Assembly (NCBI GenBank): GCA_017441585.1
Contig: JAFRWW010000036.1
Location: forward strand, 1 to 57,560
Source: Lachnospiraceae bacterium
GTDB taxonomy: Bacteria; Bacillota; Clostridia; Lachnospirales; Lachnospiraceae
Length of the DNA stretch: 57,560 nucleotides
Reading direction: 5' to 3'
Position numbers and translations under genes: made by a program. This document shows positions 16,501 to 25,173 of this stretch, in pieces (the first letter of the stretch is position 1; each line of letters begins with the position of its first letter). A model generated the notes under the pieces. The model was not told the DNA's origin and searched no databases. It saw only the letters and a program-made list of their open reading frames with translations.

Positions 16501-19309
16501 CGTCGTCAGCACTCTTAACCAGGGTGATATCACCTCTTACAACCCTGTTCTCAATGGTAACGGTCGCATCCATATATTCAGGCTTCACATGAATCCTGTC
16601 GCTCGAGTACTTTACAGCATAAGGGAAGCTGTCTGACAGAGCCGTGCCTGATGCATCCTCCACCTCGACGATCTGGTATACACCCTCATCAAGATCACTG
16701 ATGGGTACGCTGTTACCGGCCGTGATGCTGAAGACATTACCATTGGTGCGGGGATTGACAACGATATCACCCGTATCGACATTCTTCACCATGAAGTAGA
16801 AGGTGCCGCCGTTAACCTGGGTAGAACCGTCATATACTATCTTGGTAACTTCCAGAGAACCCTTAGGCTTTACGATCTCCTCATACTTATTTACTATGGT
16901 AACCTCAGCTTCGGCATCCTCGGCCTCGCCCAGATCAAAGGAAGTCACGCCGTCGGGAGCATTGCTTCCGTATACGTAGCGGTATTCATCCTCTACTCCC
17001 TCGGGAAGCTTGGTCTCCAAAATGTAATATGTCTTGCCTGCGGGAAGTCCGGTTATCTTAAGTGTACCATCATAAGTGGTAAGTGTGGATACCAGGCCAT
17101 CCTGGGCATACACATAGGAAGTACCGTTTGTAACAAATGAAAGCTTTGTCTTTAACGCCTTATCCGAATATACCTCGAATTCAGCTCCGTCCAGAGACTT
17201 GCCGTTATCATCTACCTTATTAAGGATAACCTTGGTTTCCTTCTCTTCTTCCTCTTCCTCACCGCCGACTACGATGCTGAGCTCGCCGTTAGCGCTTGTC
17301 AGATCGGACATAAAGGAAAGTGCATGAAGCTCCTGGCCGCCTGCTACGGGAATCCTTCTGGCGATCAGGCTGCCGGCAACGCCGCCCTCCTGCTTGATCT
17401 CAGCATTAGGTATGAGAACAACGCCCACAGCTCTGCCGAGGGTAGCCTCACCGTCAAAGGCATGATAGTTGCCCTCTTCGTCTCTTGTCACTACGTTTAT
17501 GATCTGTCTGGCTCCCCAGTAAGGGAAGGTGGTATCTGTCTGAGGCACCTGATATGCCGCACCGTGATCCCTTGCCTTATCATTTACAAGGCTGTAGAAA
17601 TCAAGGGATGTGGTTCCTTCAGGAACGATCACGTTTATAACCGCAAATTCATGATCGCCCATGTCAATGCCCGACTCGTTCGCATTGTTGGGCAAAGCCT
17701 TCTCGGTGGTATCAAAATTATAAACCACCACATCATCACTGGTCTTGCTGTTGGCAAGCTTCACGGAGAAATCAGCCAATGAATCAAGCTCGCTGCTGAT
17801 ATTTATCCTGGGATATGAAGCATCTGCACCGTAAGACTTGATGATGCGTATCTTTTTCTCATTGTTATGCTGAGGCTGTACGGTGACCAGTCTGGTAAGA
17901 GTGTCATATACGTCACTGTTTCCTGCCACTGCGAAACCCGAATTGTTAAATCCACCGTTTCCGTCATACTCTAAGGAATCCTGGAAATAATTGACATTGT
18001 CGCCATAAGGATTGGTCACGGTGATGGGATCGGAGAACTTGATGCTCATTCCGTCGGAATCCACGCCATCCTTCTCGTACTCGCTGCCTTCATATTTCAC
18101 ATATGACTTATAAGTACCGGCGGGTACATAAAAGCCTGCATAAGCCACACCGTTGTCATTGGTGGTAAGCTCGCCTGACATGTAATCCACCTTGCCGTCC
18201 GTGGTGCGAACGCCAAGATAAACTTTTCTGCCCTTAACAGGCTGATGATTCTCGTCGTAGATGGTCTCTTTTACAAAGATGGAATTGCCCATCAGCTTAT
18301 TACGACGGCTGAAATTACCGTTCTCATCAACGGATGCCAGATAGCCCTGCTGCTGATCCATCCACAGTCCGACCAGATGTCCCAGATATGCATCATTGGC
18401 AGCTATGGTACCCTCGGTATGTCCGCCTACGTGTATATACTCGGTAAAGTAACTGAACTTTCCGGCTGTACTCAGTGCACTCTTAATGGAAGAGAAGGAA
18501 ATAGGAGTCTTATTGGCATCATCCTCGGCAGCCTTTAAAACCTCTTCCTCATAGTCAAAAGGAACGACCTCTTCTTCCTGAAGCTGCTCCTCGGGCTCAG
18601 TCTCGACCTGAACCTCTTCCTCATGTACATCTTCCTCCACGCCGGATACTTCCTCATGAGCCACGTCGGCAACTGCAACTGCCTCATACTCGGAATCATC
18701 TCCGGCACCTTCTGCAGTAGCTGCCGCTTCACCTGCCGCAACCGTCAGGTCATCATCCGAAGAATCATCGGATGCCTCGGGTACGTCAGCCGTGTCAGCT
18801 GCAGGATCTGCCGCTGCAGGATCTGCCACATAATCAGTCTCGCCGGCTGCCGGATTGACTGCAGAGTCTGCTGCGGGGTCTGCTGCGGGGTCTGCTGCGG
18901 GGTCTGCTGCAGGATCTGCTGTCGCAGGATCTGCCACATCACCGGTGTCTCCGGCTGCGGGATCTGCTGCGGGATCTGCTGTAGGCTCTGCTGCGGGATC
19001 TGCTGCAGGCTCAGCCACATCGCCGCCCTCATCAGGCGATGATGAGTCTTCGGATGAATCCGAGCTGTCATCTGAAGTATCATCCGCCTCATCGGAATCC
19101 TCTTTCTCCTTCTCGTCCTCATCATCTTCAGCCCCTTCGGACTCCTCCTCGGAATCCTCGCCTGCGTAGAGCCTTGACACATCAGTAATACTGCTGATGG
19201 CTCCGCCTGCATTGGCCACGAGCAAAGCAGCAAGAATAAGCAGCACAAGTGCTACTTTTACCTGTCTCTTTGCCCAGAGTCGTTTCATAACCTCAAATAA
19301 TTTCTTCAT
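13514..19309 (-). CDS. Large sortase-anchored surface protein with SpaA/Cna_B repeats
   Basis: 1931 residues. A long signal peptide (helix about 18-36) leads into an acidic stretch and an Ala-Asp-Pro repeat (about 93-165). Residues about 275-680 form a large unfamiliar N-terminal domain (starting FSYFTEYIHVGGHTEGTI). From about 690 to 1540 are eight prealbumin-like SpaA/Cna_B repeats, each starting with a lysine strand (such as VILNKVDDNGKSLDGAEFEVY or GSLKVQKVDENGKNLPGAQFVL) and ending in a YxxxETxxPxGY element; these may form lysine-asparagine isopeptide bonds. Residues about 1550-1810 are Ser-Ser-Ser-Ser-Glu-Lys repeats, a wall-spanning stalk. The tail has APLTGDD, a helix and TRRRRY: a divergent LPxTG-type sorting signal. 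Sortase B is encoded 27 bases upstream in the same operon. It is likely an adhesin or pilus-like shaft. Confidence 0.88.
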   Translation of the reverse strand: MKKLFEVMKRLWAKRQVKVALVLLILAALLVANAGGAISSITDVSRLYAGEDSEEESEGAEDDEDEKEKEDSDEADDTSDDSSDSSEDSSSPDEGGDVAEPAADPAAEPTADPAADPAAGDTGDVADPATADPAADPAADPAADPAADSAVNPAAGETDYVADPAAADPAADTADVPEASDDSSDDDLTVAAGEAAATAEGAGDDSEYEAVAVADVAHEEVSGVEEDVHEEEVQVETEPEEQLQEEEVVPFDYEEEVLKAAEDDANKTPISFSSIKSALSTAGKFSYFTEYIHVGGHTEGTIAANDAYLGHLVGLWMDQQQGYLASVDENGNFSRRNKLMGNSIFVKETIYDENHQPVKGRKVYLGVRTTDGKVDYMSGELTTNDNGVAYAGFYVPAGTYKSYVKYEGSEYEKDGVDSDGMSIKFSDPITVTNPYGDNVNYFQDSLEYDGNGGFNNSGFAVAGNSDVYDTLTRLVTVQPQHNNEKKIRIIKSYGADASYPRINISSELDSLADFSVKLANSKTSDDVVVYNFDTTEKALPNNANESGIDMGDHEFAVINVIVPEGTTSLDFYSLVNDKARDHGAAYQVPQTDTTFPYWGARQIINVVTRDEEGNYHAFDGEATLGRAVGVVLIPNAEIKQEGGVAGSLIARRIPVAGGQELHALSFMSDLTSANGELSIVVGGEEEEEEKETKVILNKVDDNGKSLDGAEFEVYSDKALKTKLSFVTNGTSYVYAQDGLVSTLTTYDGTLKITGLPAGKTYYILETKLPEGVEDEYRYVYGSNAPDGVTSFDLGEAEDAEAEVTIVNKYEEIVKPKGSLEVTKIVYDGSTQVNGGTFYFMVKNVDTGDIVVNPRTNGNVFSITAGNSVPISDLDEGVYQIVEVEDASGTALSDSFPYAVKYSSDRIHVKPEYMDATVTIENRVVRGDITLVKSADDGTPVKGAQFQLYKDNKLYDDTVYTTDADGKVYVNSLPFGTYHFVEVKQAPGFVKPSGDSAISASATISNKELSGKIEMSNTKLKGSLKVQKVDENGKNLPGAQFVLKRSDDSAVGVSGADGVYVYDDSVKGEVKLSCDSNGALKVSDLPLGSYILEETDAPKGYTGKAVIGFELTDEATEKYLSVENNKYYASLKFTKVDGEDKKTPVSGAQFVIWDMDADAEFSTVTSDENGEVVCEFIPEGRYYVKETKAPEGYELNDNTYQFVVDRTKDNATTIVLQGDDGNGTIYDQRSKGSITIEKFDCTTSDYVPMEGVKFTIKGVKSYFNFIKLPADVAEIVTDANGVARYDGLEWGDYTLVETAPYGYDAVTKSFTIGPNSTDVAFTRSSQDGPIKDYKLTTKIKVKKLDADDKKTELSGAKFNIYKMNGSAPDLTKNTKDTYVGQVVTDVLGEAEYTVEYGNYYFLEVEAPFGYELDDKTAYKVVADEKGKEAEVTVYDEKKLGHIIIKKVDDEGNPLEGAIFTLYNTEKPTDVSLGQQISQAIASFVFDRDLLYEVAKATADENGIAEFTDVVYGKYVIMETGVPVGYTITESSTQGIEVVAADDTTQEVNVENKKSSSSSSEKKSSSSSSEKESSSSSSEKETSSSSSEKETSSSSSEVEKPASSSSSEKESSSSSVKESSSSSSEKETSSSSSEKETSSSSSEKETSSSSSVKESSSSSSEKETSSSSSEKETSSSSEKKTSSSSVKESSSSSEKATSSSSEKKSSSSSSEAEKPASSSSSEKETSSSSSVKESSSSSSERKESSSSSSEEEKSTSSSSSEKESSSSSSEKETSSSSSVKESSSSSSEKDSSSSSSATDKTSSSSSVKDDKETSGSTSSSKKTTSHKSKKHKKKKTRDADSTRDSGSTESATPTRMPDGTVATYTPEASTPTTILDAASGVLGAIAAPESGVLGDIAAPLTGDDLSPRFYLLMAGLALIILVTIIAVTRRRRY
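13880..14655. repeat. Tandem coding repeat, Ser-rich stalk
   Basis: About 30 degenerate units of 21-30 bases encode SSSSSEKE(T/S) and SSSVKE variants on the minus strand. The repeats are out of step in places (SEAEKPAS, SERKES inserts), as expected from slippage and unequal recombination. The plus strand is also open for long stretches here, which is a by-product of the biased composition and not evidence of genes. Confidence 0.85.
18815..19020. repeat. Tandem coding repeat, Ala-Asp-Pro segment
   Basis: Units of 12 bases (GCAGATCCCGCA-like, minus strand) encode ADPA repeats near the N-terminus of the surface protein, with two longer homologous stretches containing a D-[TY]-V-ADPA motif (GDVADPATADP and DYVADPAAADP). 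Prone to copy-number change. Confidence 0.8.
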
Positions 19310-19336
19310 GGTTTCCTCTTCCCTCTTCTTTGCAGG

Positions 19337-20110
19337 TTATCTGGTTACAACTTTGTCTCTTAGTATGCCATGCACTACAAGTCTTTTTTTATTTGCCCCA
19401 CTGCCCGAGCAGGTAGCCAGGGTCAGTGTGGAGTGCTCTGTATCCGGCTTTACGCCGCAATCTGCCGCGCTTTCCTCAAGCGCCATCTGCTGATATTCTT
19501 CATATTCCTTCTCATTTTCACACAGGAAGAATGTGTGCGAATCGGGATCCGCTATATAATAGGAATAAATCTCATATCTGCATGCATTTTCGGGGGTATA
19601 ATAATAGAATTCGCGATTATTCTCAAAAGTCCCCTCTTCCCTTATGTATTTCTTAAGCGAACCGAACATGGAACCGTTTTTCATGTTATGTCCGAAAAGA
19701 AACGTATTAAACTCAGTCATATCAGCCGAAGATAAACTCTCCAGAAAGATACATCCTCCTGAGTTTTCTTCTTTTTCAAAGGTGTGATGGAGATAAAACT
19801 CATCATCCTCACCCTGCACCACCGGATAGCTGATATCCAGTCCCGGAAGATAAATCCAGCCGGTCAGCTCGTCATTCTTTCCGGACAAGCCCTCAAAATC
19901 CACTTCCAGCTGAGGTATCCCGGCTTCTCTAAGCCTCTGTGCCAGGTCCTTATCCTCGCCCCGGACACCTTCGGCGGCATATTCCGAAAGCCTGGAATAT
20001 TCTTCGGCTCCCTTTTCGTATTCACGGTTTTGAATGAAATAGATCACCAGAAATACCACTATAGATACGGCCAAAAGCACCTCTATTATTCCTATGATCA
20101 CATTTTTCAT
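19337..20110 (-). CDS. srtB: Class B sortase
   Basis: 257 residues. A single N-terminal membrane anchor (IGIIEVLLAVSIVVFLVIYF) is followed by the sortase barrel. Catalytic residues are H141 in LFGHNMKNGSMFG, C234 in TLATCSGSGANKK, and R243. The LHHTFEKEENSGGCIFLES segment and overall length are typical of class B enzymes (SrtB), which often attach specific substrates or pilins. It should cleave the APLTGDD signal of the surface protein encoded just downstream. ATG 20110 is used; a TTG one codon earlier is possible. The ribosome site is weak. Confidence 0.9.
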   Translation of the reverse strand: MKNVIIGIIEVLLAVSIVVFLVIYFIQNREYEKGAEEYSRLSEYAAEGVRGEDKDLAQRLREAGIPQLEVDFEGLSGKNDELTGWIYLPGLDISYPVVQGEDDEFYLHHTFEKEENSGGCIFLESLSSADMTEFNTFLFGHNMKNGSMFGSLKKYIREEGTFENNREFYYYTPENACRYEIYSYYIADPDSHTFFLCENEKEYEEYQQMALEESAADCGVKPDTEHSTLTLATCSGSGANKKRLVVHGILRDKVVTR

Positions 20111-20188
20111 CAAAATCTACCGAAAACACAGACAAAAACGGTTTTTTTACAAAAATCCAACATTTGCTTAAAGTTACCTACTATGAGT

Positions 20189-20217
20189 AGTTTACCATAC
20201 GTTCACAATTTGTTCAA
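20189..20217 (-). promoter_or_regulatory. Promoter of the sortase/surface-protein operon
   Basis: Minus strand: -35 TTGAAC (20217-20212), 17-base spacer, -10 TAAACT (20194-20189). The start would be about 75 bases before the sortase gene. Confidence 0.65.
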
Positions 20218-20245
20218 TATTTTTATGAAAAAATTTTACATTTTA

Positions 20246-21946
20246 TCAGATTTTTTTCCAGACTCCCTCCGTAAGGAAGGTTCTGCACCGTTCTATGGCC
20301 CTGTCGGTGATCTCTTCATCGTATCCCATCAATATCAGAAGCTTGATGGCGTTACGGCTTTTTGCAAATCCGCTCATAAGCTTGTACCCGAAGCTGATAT
20401 CACCGGATCCGGTGTCCACATCCTCGGAAAAATGATAGTTGTCAAAGGAATCCTCCAAAAGTCCGGCCAGCTCCAGATCGTGGGTAGCCGCAAAACAAAG
20501 ACTCCTTTTTGACAGCTGTAAAAGGATCTCCGTCGAAGCCGCCACTCTTTCCGCAGTATTGGTCCCCCGCAGCACCTCGTCTATCACACAAAGAAGCGGC
20601 ACATCCTGACGGGAAAGGTCCATGATCCTCTTAAGGCTCTTTATCTCAGCCATATAATATGAATCCCCGGCCAGTACATCATCCGAAACGGCCATGGATG
20701 TGGCAGTCACAAAGAAGGGCGCCTCATATGATGCCGCGCACACCGTATATATGGTCTGTCCCATCAATGCTCCCAGAGCAACCGATCTTAAATAAGTAGA
20801 CTTACCCGAAGCATTCGACCCGGTCAGCAGTACGCATTTTGAAAAATCCGCATCGTTTTCCACACAGGCTTTAACAAGGGGATGATACAGGCCCTTAGCC
20901 TTATAATACAGTCCCTCCTTACCCGCACCGGTAAATTGGGGACGGCACCATTTCACCAGAGATTTACGGTATGAAGCCAGCGCCACGCAGGCATCCAGTT
21001 CTCCGGCGCTTTCTGAAAGAGCCATTATATCGTCTTTTTTCCGGGTAACCTCCCCCAGCATGGTATAAAACCTTAAAAGGTCCAGATGAAGATACATGCG
21101 GAAATAATCAAGCACCACATCAGTCAGGTTACCCGTACCGCTCCTGCCGCTCACCAAGAGGAAGGACCCTCTCTTTAAGGAAGCGATCTTATCGCACAGA
21201 CTGTTCATCCCCGCTATCCTCTGACCTGCCACATTATCTCCGGACAGTTTTGCCAGATGACGGACGCTGTCGATGAGCCTTATCACCGAGATGATGCAGC
21301 GTGCGTAACCCTCTATGCGTCTTTGTCTGCAAAAGTACACACACAGATTGATAAAAAGTACGATAAAGAAGGCAAAGAACCCGGCCATGGGATTGACAAA
21401 GATCAGCACCACGCTCCCTATACCCGCCAGAAAGCACAAGAATTCCGTAAATATCATCCGGCCCAGCTTAGTCCTGCCCTTAAGGATTTCAAGTTCCGAA
21501 ATACAATCGCTAAGCGGCATCACATCCTCTCTTCCTATATCGGAAAGATATAGCGACAGCTGAGCAGCCACGTCCGGATTATCATAAAGAAAGCTTACCA
21601 GTTCATCTCTTTCCTTAAGAGGTGCTTCTTCAAACTCCGGGGAACGCAGTATGTCATAGAGGACCTCTTCTCCGTAAAAGGTCCTGCAGACATTTATCTT
21701 CTTATACAAAGCTTTCAGGTTCAGATCCTTAAACGTGATATCATCTATCACATTTTCTCTTTTCTTAGAGCCGTGATAGTGCGTGACCCTGTCCATGCGA
21801 AGAGGACTCATCTCATTGGGCTCGTATGCGCCAAACCTGTCGGTCATCTCCTGCAAAAATTTTTTTCTTCTTTTCTTTTCGTCAAGGGCCGTCTTTATGG
21901 CCGCAGCCACTATGATCAGCCCCAGTATAATAAGAAATTCTTTCAT
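20246..21946 (-). CDS. Membrane-anchored MutS-like ATPase
   Basis: 566 residues. The C-terminal 220 residues are a MutS domain V ATPase: Walker A LTGSNASGKSTYLRS (about 373-388), Walker B LLCVIDEVLRGTN (about 452), and the FAATHDLELA switch. Before it lies a MutS core-like helical region. The mismatch-recognition and connector domains of MutS1 and the Smr nuclease of MutS2 are absent. An N-terminal helix (FLIILGLIIVAAAI) and a helical hairpin near 170-205 suggest that the protein sits in the membrane. Such 'MutS-related' proteins are common in Clostridia and Bacteroidetes but their role is unknown. The start overlaps the deaminase stop by four bases (ATGA). Confidence 0.8.
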   Translation of the reverse strand: MKEFLIILGLIIVAAAIKTALDEKKRRKKFLQEMTDRFGAYEPNEMSPLRMDRVTHYHGSKKRENVIDDITFKDLNLKALYKKINVCRTFYGEEVLYDILRSPEFEEAPLKERDELVSFLYDNPDVAAQLSLYLSDIGREDVMPLSDCISELEILKGRTKLGRMIFTEFLCFLAGIGSVVLIFVNPMAGFFAFFIVLFINLCVYFCRQRRIEGYARCIISVIRLIDSVRHLAKLSGDNVAGQRIAGMNSLCDKIASLKRGSFLLVSGRSGTGNLTDVVLDYFRMYLHLDLLRFYTMLGEVTRKKDDIMALSESAGELDACVALASYRKSLVKWCRPQFTGAGKEGLYYKAKGLYHPLVKACVENDADFSKCVLLTGSNASGKSTYLRSVALGALMGQTIYTVCAASYEAPFFVTATSMAVSDDVLAGDSYYMAEIKSLKRIMDLSRQDVPLLCVIDEVLRGTNTAERVAASTEILLQLSKRSLCFAATHDLELAGLLEDSFDNYHFSEDVDTGSGDISFGYKLMSGFAKSRNAIKLLILMGYDEEITDRAIERCRTFLTEGVWKKI

Positions 21947-23214
21947 TTAAGTCTGTCTGTTATCTCCTGTGCTTTTTCGTATATCTTTTCTATGTCCTCG
22001 CCCACATAAAACTCTCCGTCACTGTATTTTATGACGCCGTTTATCATGGTCATTTTCACATTATCCTTGGAGCCTGCGTACACCAGGTTCTTAAGGATAT
22101 TGTTCACCAGCTGCATATTGGGCTTCTTAAGGTCTATCATTATGATGTCCGCCTTTTTACCCTCGGCCAGTATGTCGCAGTCCTTAAGATTCATCACCCT
22201 TGCGCCCCCCACGGTAGCCATATGAAGGACCTTTGCCGCATCAAGGGCCGCTGCATTGCTCTGCCTTATCTTTGCATAGGCTTCCGTCAGGAACATCTCC
22301 CTGAACATATCCAGACAGTTGTTTGAAGCGGGGCCATCCGTACCTATCCCCATTTCAATACCGGCTTCCAGGAAAGGTGTGACATCCAGCATACCCGAGG
22401 CCAGTTTCGCATTGGAGGCAGGGTTGGTCACTATCCCCATCTTCCTCTTTTTAAAAATCTCCACATCCTCATCGCTAAGGTATACGCAGTGATATCCGCC
22501 GCCGCCGTAGTCAAATATTCCCAGAGAATCCAGATACTGTGTCGGAGTGAGGCCGTCATGCTTTTGCTTACAGGACTCCACCTCCGACTTTGTCTCGGAA
22601 TTGTGACACCACACGGGCGCCTCATATTTGTGTGCCAGAGCGGCCACATCCATAAGAAGAGCTTCGCTGCAGGTATATTCGGCATGGAATCCGGGAATAA
22701 AGCTGTTAAACTCATCCTTTTTATTTAACCTCAAGTACCAGTCCTCCATCTGCTCAACGGACTGTGAAAAATCATTAAGGCCTCCTGTCTGCACACACCT
22801 CATTCCCATTTCACCGAAAGCATCTGCGATCGAATCCGGAGTGAGATACATCTCAAACACGGCGGTAATTCCGGAAGTAAGGTATTCCAGTATAGCCACC
22901 TTTGACAGATGATATATATCCTCCTTCGTAAGCTTTGCCTCCCTGGGGAAGACCGCATCATTAAGCCATGATCCAAGAGGCAGATCATCGGCAAGGGAAC
23001 GCAGGAATACCATTGCGGAATGGGTATGGGCATTCTTAAAGCCCGGCATCAGCAGATTCCCGTTCACATTGATCTGACGGTCGAAATCACTTGGTTCGTG
23101 TTTATGAGGCCCCACATACTGTATGTGATCATCCTTCACAAAAATCTCGCCGTCAATGATCTCTTCACCATCCTTCATGGTCAGTATCTTTGCATTGTAA
23201 AATCTTGTTCTCAT
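21943..23214 (-). CDS. mtaD: 5-methylthioadenosine / S-adenosylhomocysteine deaminase
   Basis: 423 residues, amidohydrolase superfamily. Metal ligands are H63 and H65 in NAHTHSAM, a histidine in [10 protein letters not shown], one in [10 protein letters not shown], and an aspartate in [14 protein letters not shown]; the last string is characteristic of the MTA/SAH deaminase branch. It converts methylthioadenosine to methylthioinosine (and may act on S-adenosylhomocysteine or adenosine). Start and stop overlap its neighbours by four bases on each side. The preceding genes encode a 6-oxopurine phosphorylase and MtnA, which supports the MTA assignment. Confidence 0.87.
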   Translation of the reverse strand: MRTRFYNAKILTMKDGEEIIDGEIFVKDDHIQYVGPHKHEPSDFDRQINVNGNLLMPGFKNAHTHSAMVFLRSLADDLPLGSWLNDAVFPREAKLTKEDIYHLSKVAILEYLTSGITAVFEMYLTPDSIADAFGEMGMRCVQTGGLNDFSQSVEQMEDWYLRLNKKDEFNSFIPGFHAEYTCSEALLMDVAALAHKYEAPVWCHNSETKSEVESCKQKHDGLTPTQYLDSLGIFDYGGGGYHCVYLSDEDVEIFKKRKMGIVTNPASNAKLASGMLDVTPFLEAGIEMGIGTDGPASNNCLDMFREMFLTEAYAKIRQSNAAALDAAKVLHMATVGGARVMNLKDCDILAEGKKADIIMIDLKKPNMQLVNNILKNLVYAGSKDNVKMTMINGVIKYSDGEFYVGEDIEKIYEKAQEITDRLK

Positions 23215-24278
23215 AATATACTCCCTATACTTTCCGTAAACGGAGGATAAAGTATCCCCCTGTCCGTAATGATCGCGCTGATCAGTTCATGATCCGTCAC
23301 ATCAAAAGCGGGATTATAACACTTAACCGATGCGGGAGCCATGGGATTCGCATAGAACTTTGATCTGATCTCATCCGGATCCCTCTCCTCTATCACTATG
23401 TCATCTCCGCTTTTGCAATTAATGTCTATGGAGCTTACGGGGCCCAGCACATAAAAGGGGATCCCGTAATGCTTTGCCATGATGGCCACCTGTGACGTAC
23501 CTATCTTATTTGCGGTGTCACCGTTTGCCGCCACCCGGTCACAACCCACGAAGCAGCAGTCTATCTTACCCTGTTTCATCACCATGGAAGCCATGTTGTC
23601 ACAGATCAAGGTCACATCCACCCCTGCCTGATCCAGTTCATAGGATGTGAGCCTGGCGCCCTGCAGCAAAGGCCTTGTCTCATCCGCAAAAACCCTTAAG
23701 ATAACCCCTCTTTCATGACCTAAAAGAATGGGACCCAGGGCCGTCCCATATCTGGAAGTGGCTAAAGGACCTGCATTACAATGAGTCAGTATGCCGAAGC
23801 CGTCCTTTATAAGAGACAGTCCGTACTCTGCTATCTTAAGGCACATGGATATGTCCTCTTCATGGATCTTTACGGCTTCATCCCTTAAAGCTGACACTAT
23901 CCCCTCCACCGGTACGTCTTCACCGGTTAAAGACGATGCCTTCTTCATCATGCGATCAATGGCGTAACTTAAGTTTACCGCAGTGGGTCTTGATGAATTG
24001 AGATATTTCGTCTCCTTTGACAGTTCTTCAAGCCAGGAATTCTTATCCTGCCCGAATTTTTGGGCCAAAGCCCTTGCCCTCACAAAGGTACAGTATCCCG
24101 CAAATATGCCTATGCAGGGAGCCCCTCTTACCTCAAGCAGATATATGGCGTCATACATTCTCTTTAGATCGTCGGTTTCGATAAACTCCCTCTTAAGGGG
24201 AAGGGCGCTCTGATCCAGAAAGACCACGGCGCTCTCATCTTCACTCAGTCTCACATGATCGCTTTCCTTATATATCAT
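23211..24278 (-). CDS. mtnA: S-methyl-5-thioribose-1-phosphate isomerase
   Basis: 355 residues, eIF2B-alpha-like isomerase fold. Conserved parts include [12 protein letters not shown] (about 52), [19 protein letters not shown] with the catalytic cysteine (about 165), [15 protein letters not shown] and [18 protein letters not shown] with the catalytic aspartate (about 245). It turns methylthioribose-1-phosphate into methylthioribulose-1-phosphate. The related ribose-1,5-bisphosphate isomerase is an alternative, but the spacing of motifs and the neighbours favour MtnA. It overlaps both neighbours by ATGA. Confidence 0.87.
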   Translation of the reverse strand: MIYKESDHVRLSEDESAVVFLDQSALPLKREFIETDDLKRMYDAIYLLEVRGAPCIGIFAGYCTFVRARALAQKFGQDKNSWLEELSKETKYLNSSRPTAVNLSYAIDRMMKKASSLTGEDVPVEGIVSALRDEAVKIHEEDISMCLKIAEYGLSLIKDGFGILTHCNAGPLATSRYGTALGPILLGHERGVILRVFADETRPLLQGARLTSYELDQAGVDVTLICDNMASMVMKQGKIDCCFVGCDRVAANGDTANKIGTSQVAIMAKHYGIPFYVLGPVSSIDINCKSGDDIVIEERDPDEIRSKFYANPMAPASVKCYNPAFDVTDHELISAIITDRGILYPPFTESIGSIL

Positions 24279-25108
24279 TTTGCTGCTCCGATCTTTTCTA
24301 TGGTACCCGTGATAAGAGCCTTGAATTTGGGCGCGGCCTCTGCGGCAGCAGCCTGTACCTCGTCATGGGTTAAGGGCGTCTTCTGTATGCCCGCTGCCAT
24401 ATTGCAGACACAGGATACACAGCCTATCTTCCTTCCCATGTGATTTGCGCAGATTGCTTCCACCACGGTGCTCATGCCCACGGCGTCTGCCCCCAGGCTT
24501 TTAAGCATCTGTATCTCGGCGGGAGACTCAAAGGAAGGTCCCGTCAGCTGGGCGTACACGCCCTCCTTTATATCTATGGACAGTTCCCGGGCGGTATCCT
24601 TGAGCATCTGCCTTAAATCCTCATCATACACATGGGACATATCCGGGAATCTGGTTCCCAGTTCTTCAATGTTCGGCCCGATCAGGGGATTGGGGACAAA
24701 ACAGGATATATGATCCTTAAGTATCATAAAGTCTCCCGCCTTGAAACCTGGATTTATGCCGCCGGAAGCATTGGTCAAAAGCACAGTCTTCGCACCCATA
24801 AGGCACATGAGCCTCACTCCCATCACCACATCCGAAATGGGATATCCCTCATAATAGTGCACTCTTCCCTTCATGCACACCACCTTGACATCGCCCACAT
24901 ATCCGAAGACAAAACAACCGGCGTGGCCGGGTACCGTGGAAACGGGAAAGCCCTTTATATCACCATAGTCCACCACGCACTCCTGTCTGATCCCGTCTGC
25001 ATAATCTCCCAGTCCGGATCCCAATACCAGTGCCACCTCAGGCACAAAGTCGGTGCGCGACCTCACATCGGCCAGGCAGGATTTCAATTTCTCATAAATC
25101 TCGCTCAT
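24275..25108 (-). CDS. Purine nucleoside phosphorylase (6-oxopurine type)
   Basis: 277 residues, trimeric PNP/MTAP family. Motifs: [10 protein letters not shown] (phosphate loop), [19 protein letters not shown] (H84), [10 protein letters not shown] and [10 protein letters not shown]. The purine site has E194 (GPSFESPAE) and N236 ([10 protein letters not shown]). Asparagine there marks 6-oxopurine specificity (inosine, guanosine), while methylthioadenosine phosphorylases have aspartate. With the deaminase encoded two genes on, methylthioinosine is a likely natural substrate, next to ordinary inosine. AGGAGGAG lies six bases before the ATG. Confidence 0.9.
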   Translation of the reverse strand: MSEIYEKLKSCLADVRSRTDFVPEVALVLGSGLGDYADGIRQECVVDYGDIKGFPVSTVPGHAGCFVFGYVGDVKVVCMKGRVHYYEGYPISDVVMGVRLMCLMGAKTVLLTNASGGINPGFKAGDFMILKDHISCFVPNPLIGPNIEELGTRFPDMSHVYDEDLRQMLKDTARELSIDIKEGVYAQLTGPSFESPAEIQMLKSLGADAVGMSTVVEAICANHMGRKIGCVSCVCNMAAGIQKTPLTHDEVQAAAAEAAPKFKALITGTIEKIGAAK

Positions 25109-25173
25109 ATCTGTCTCCTCCTCTTAATATTCTTTAATAACATAACTTATCTATCAGATGACATTATAAAAAC

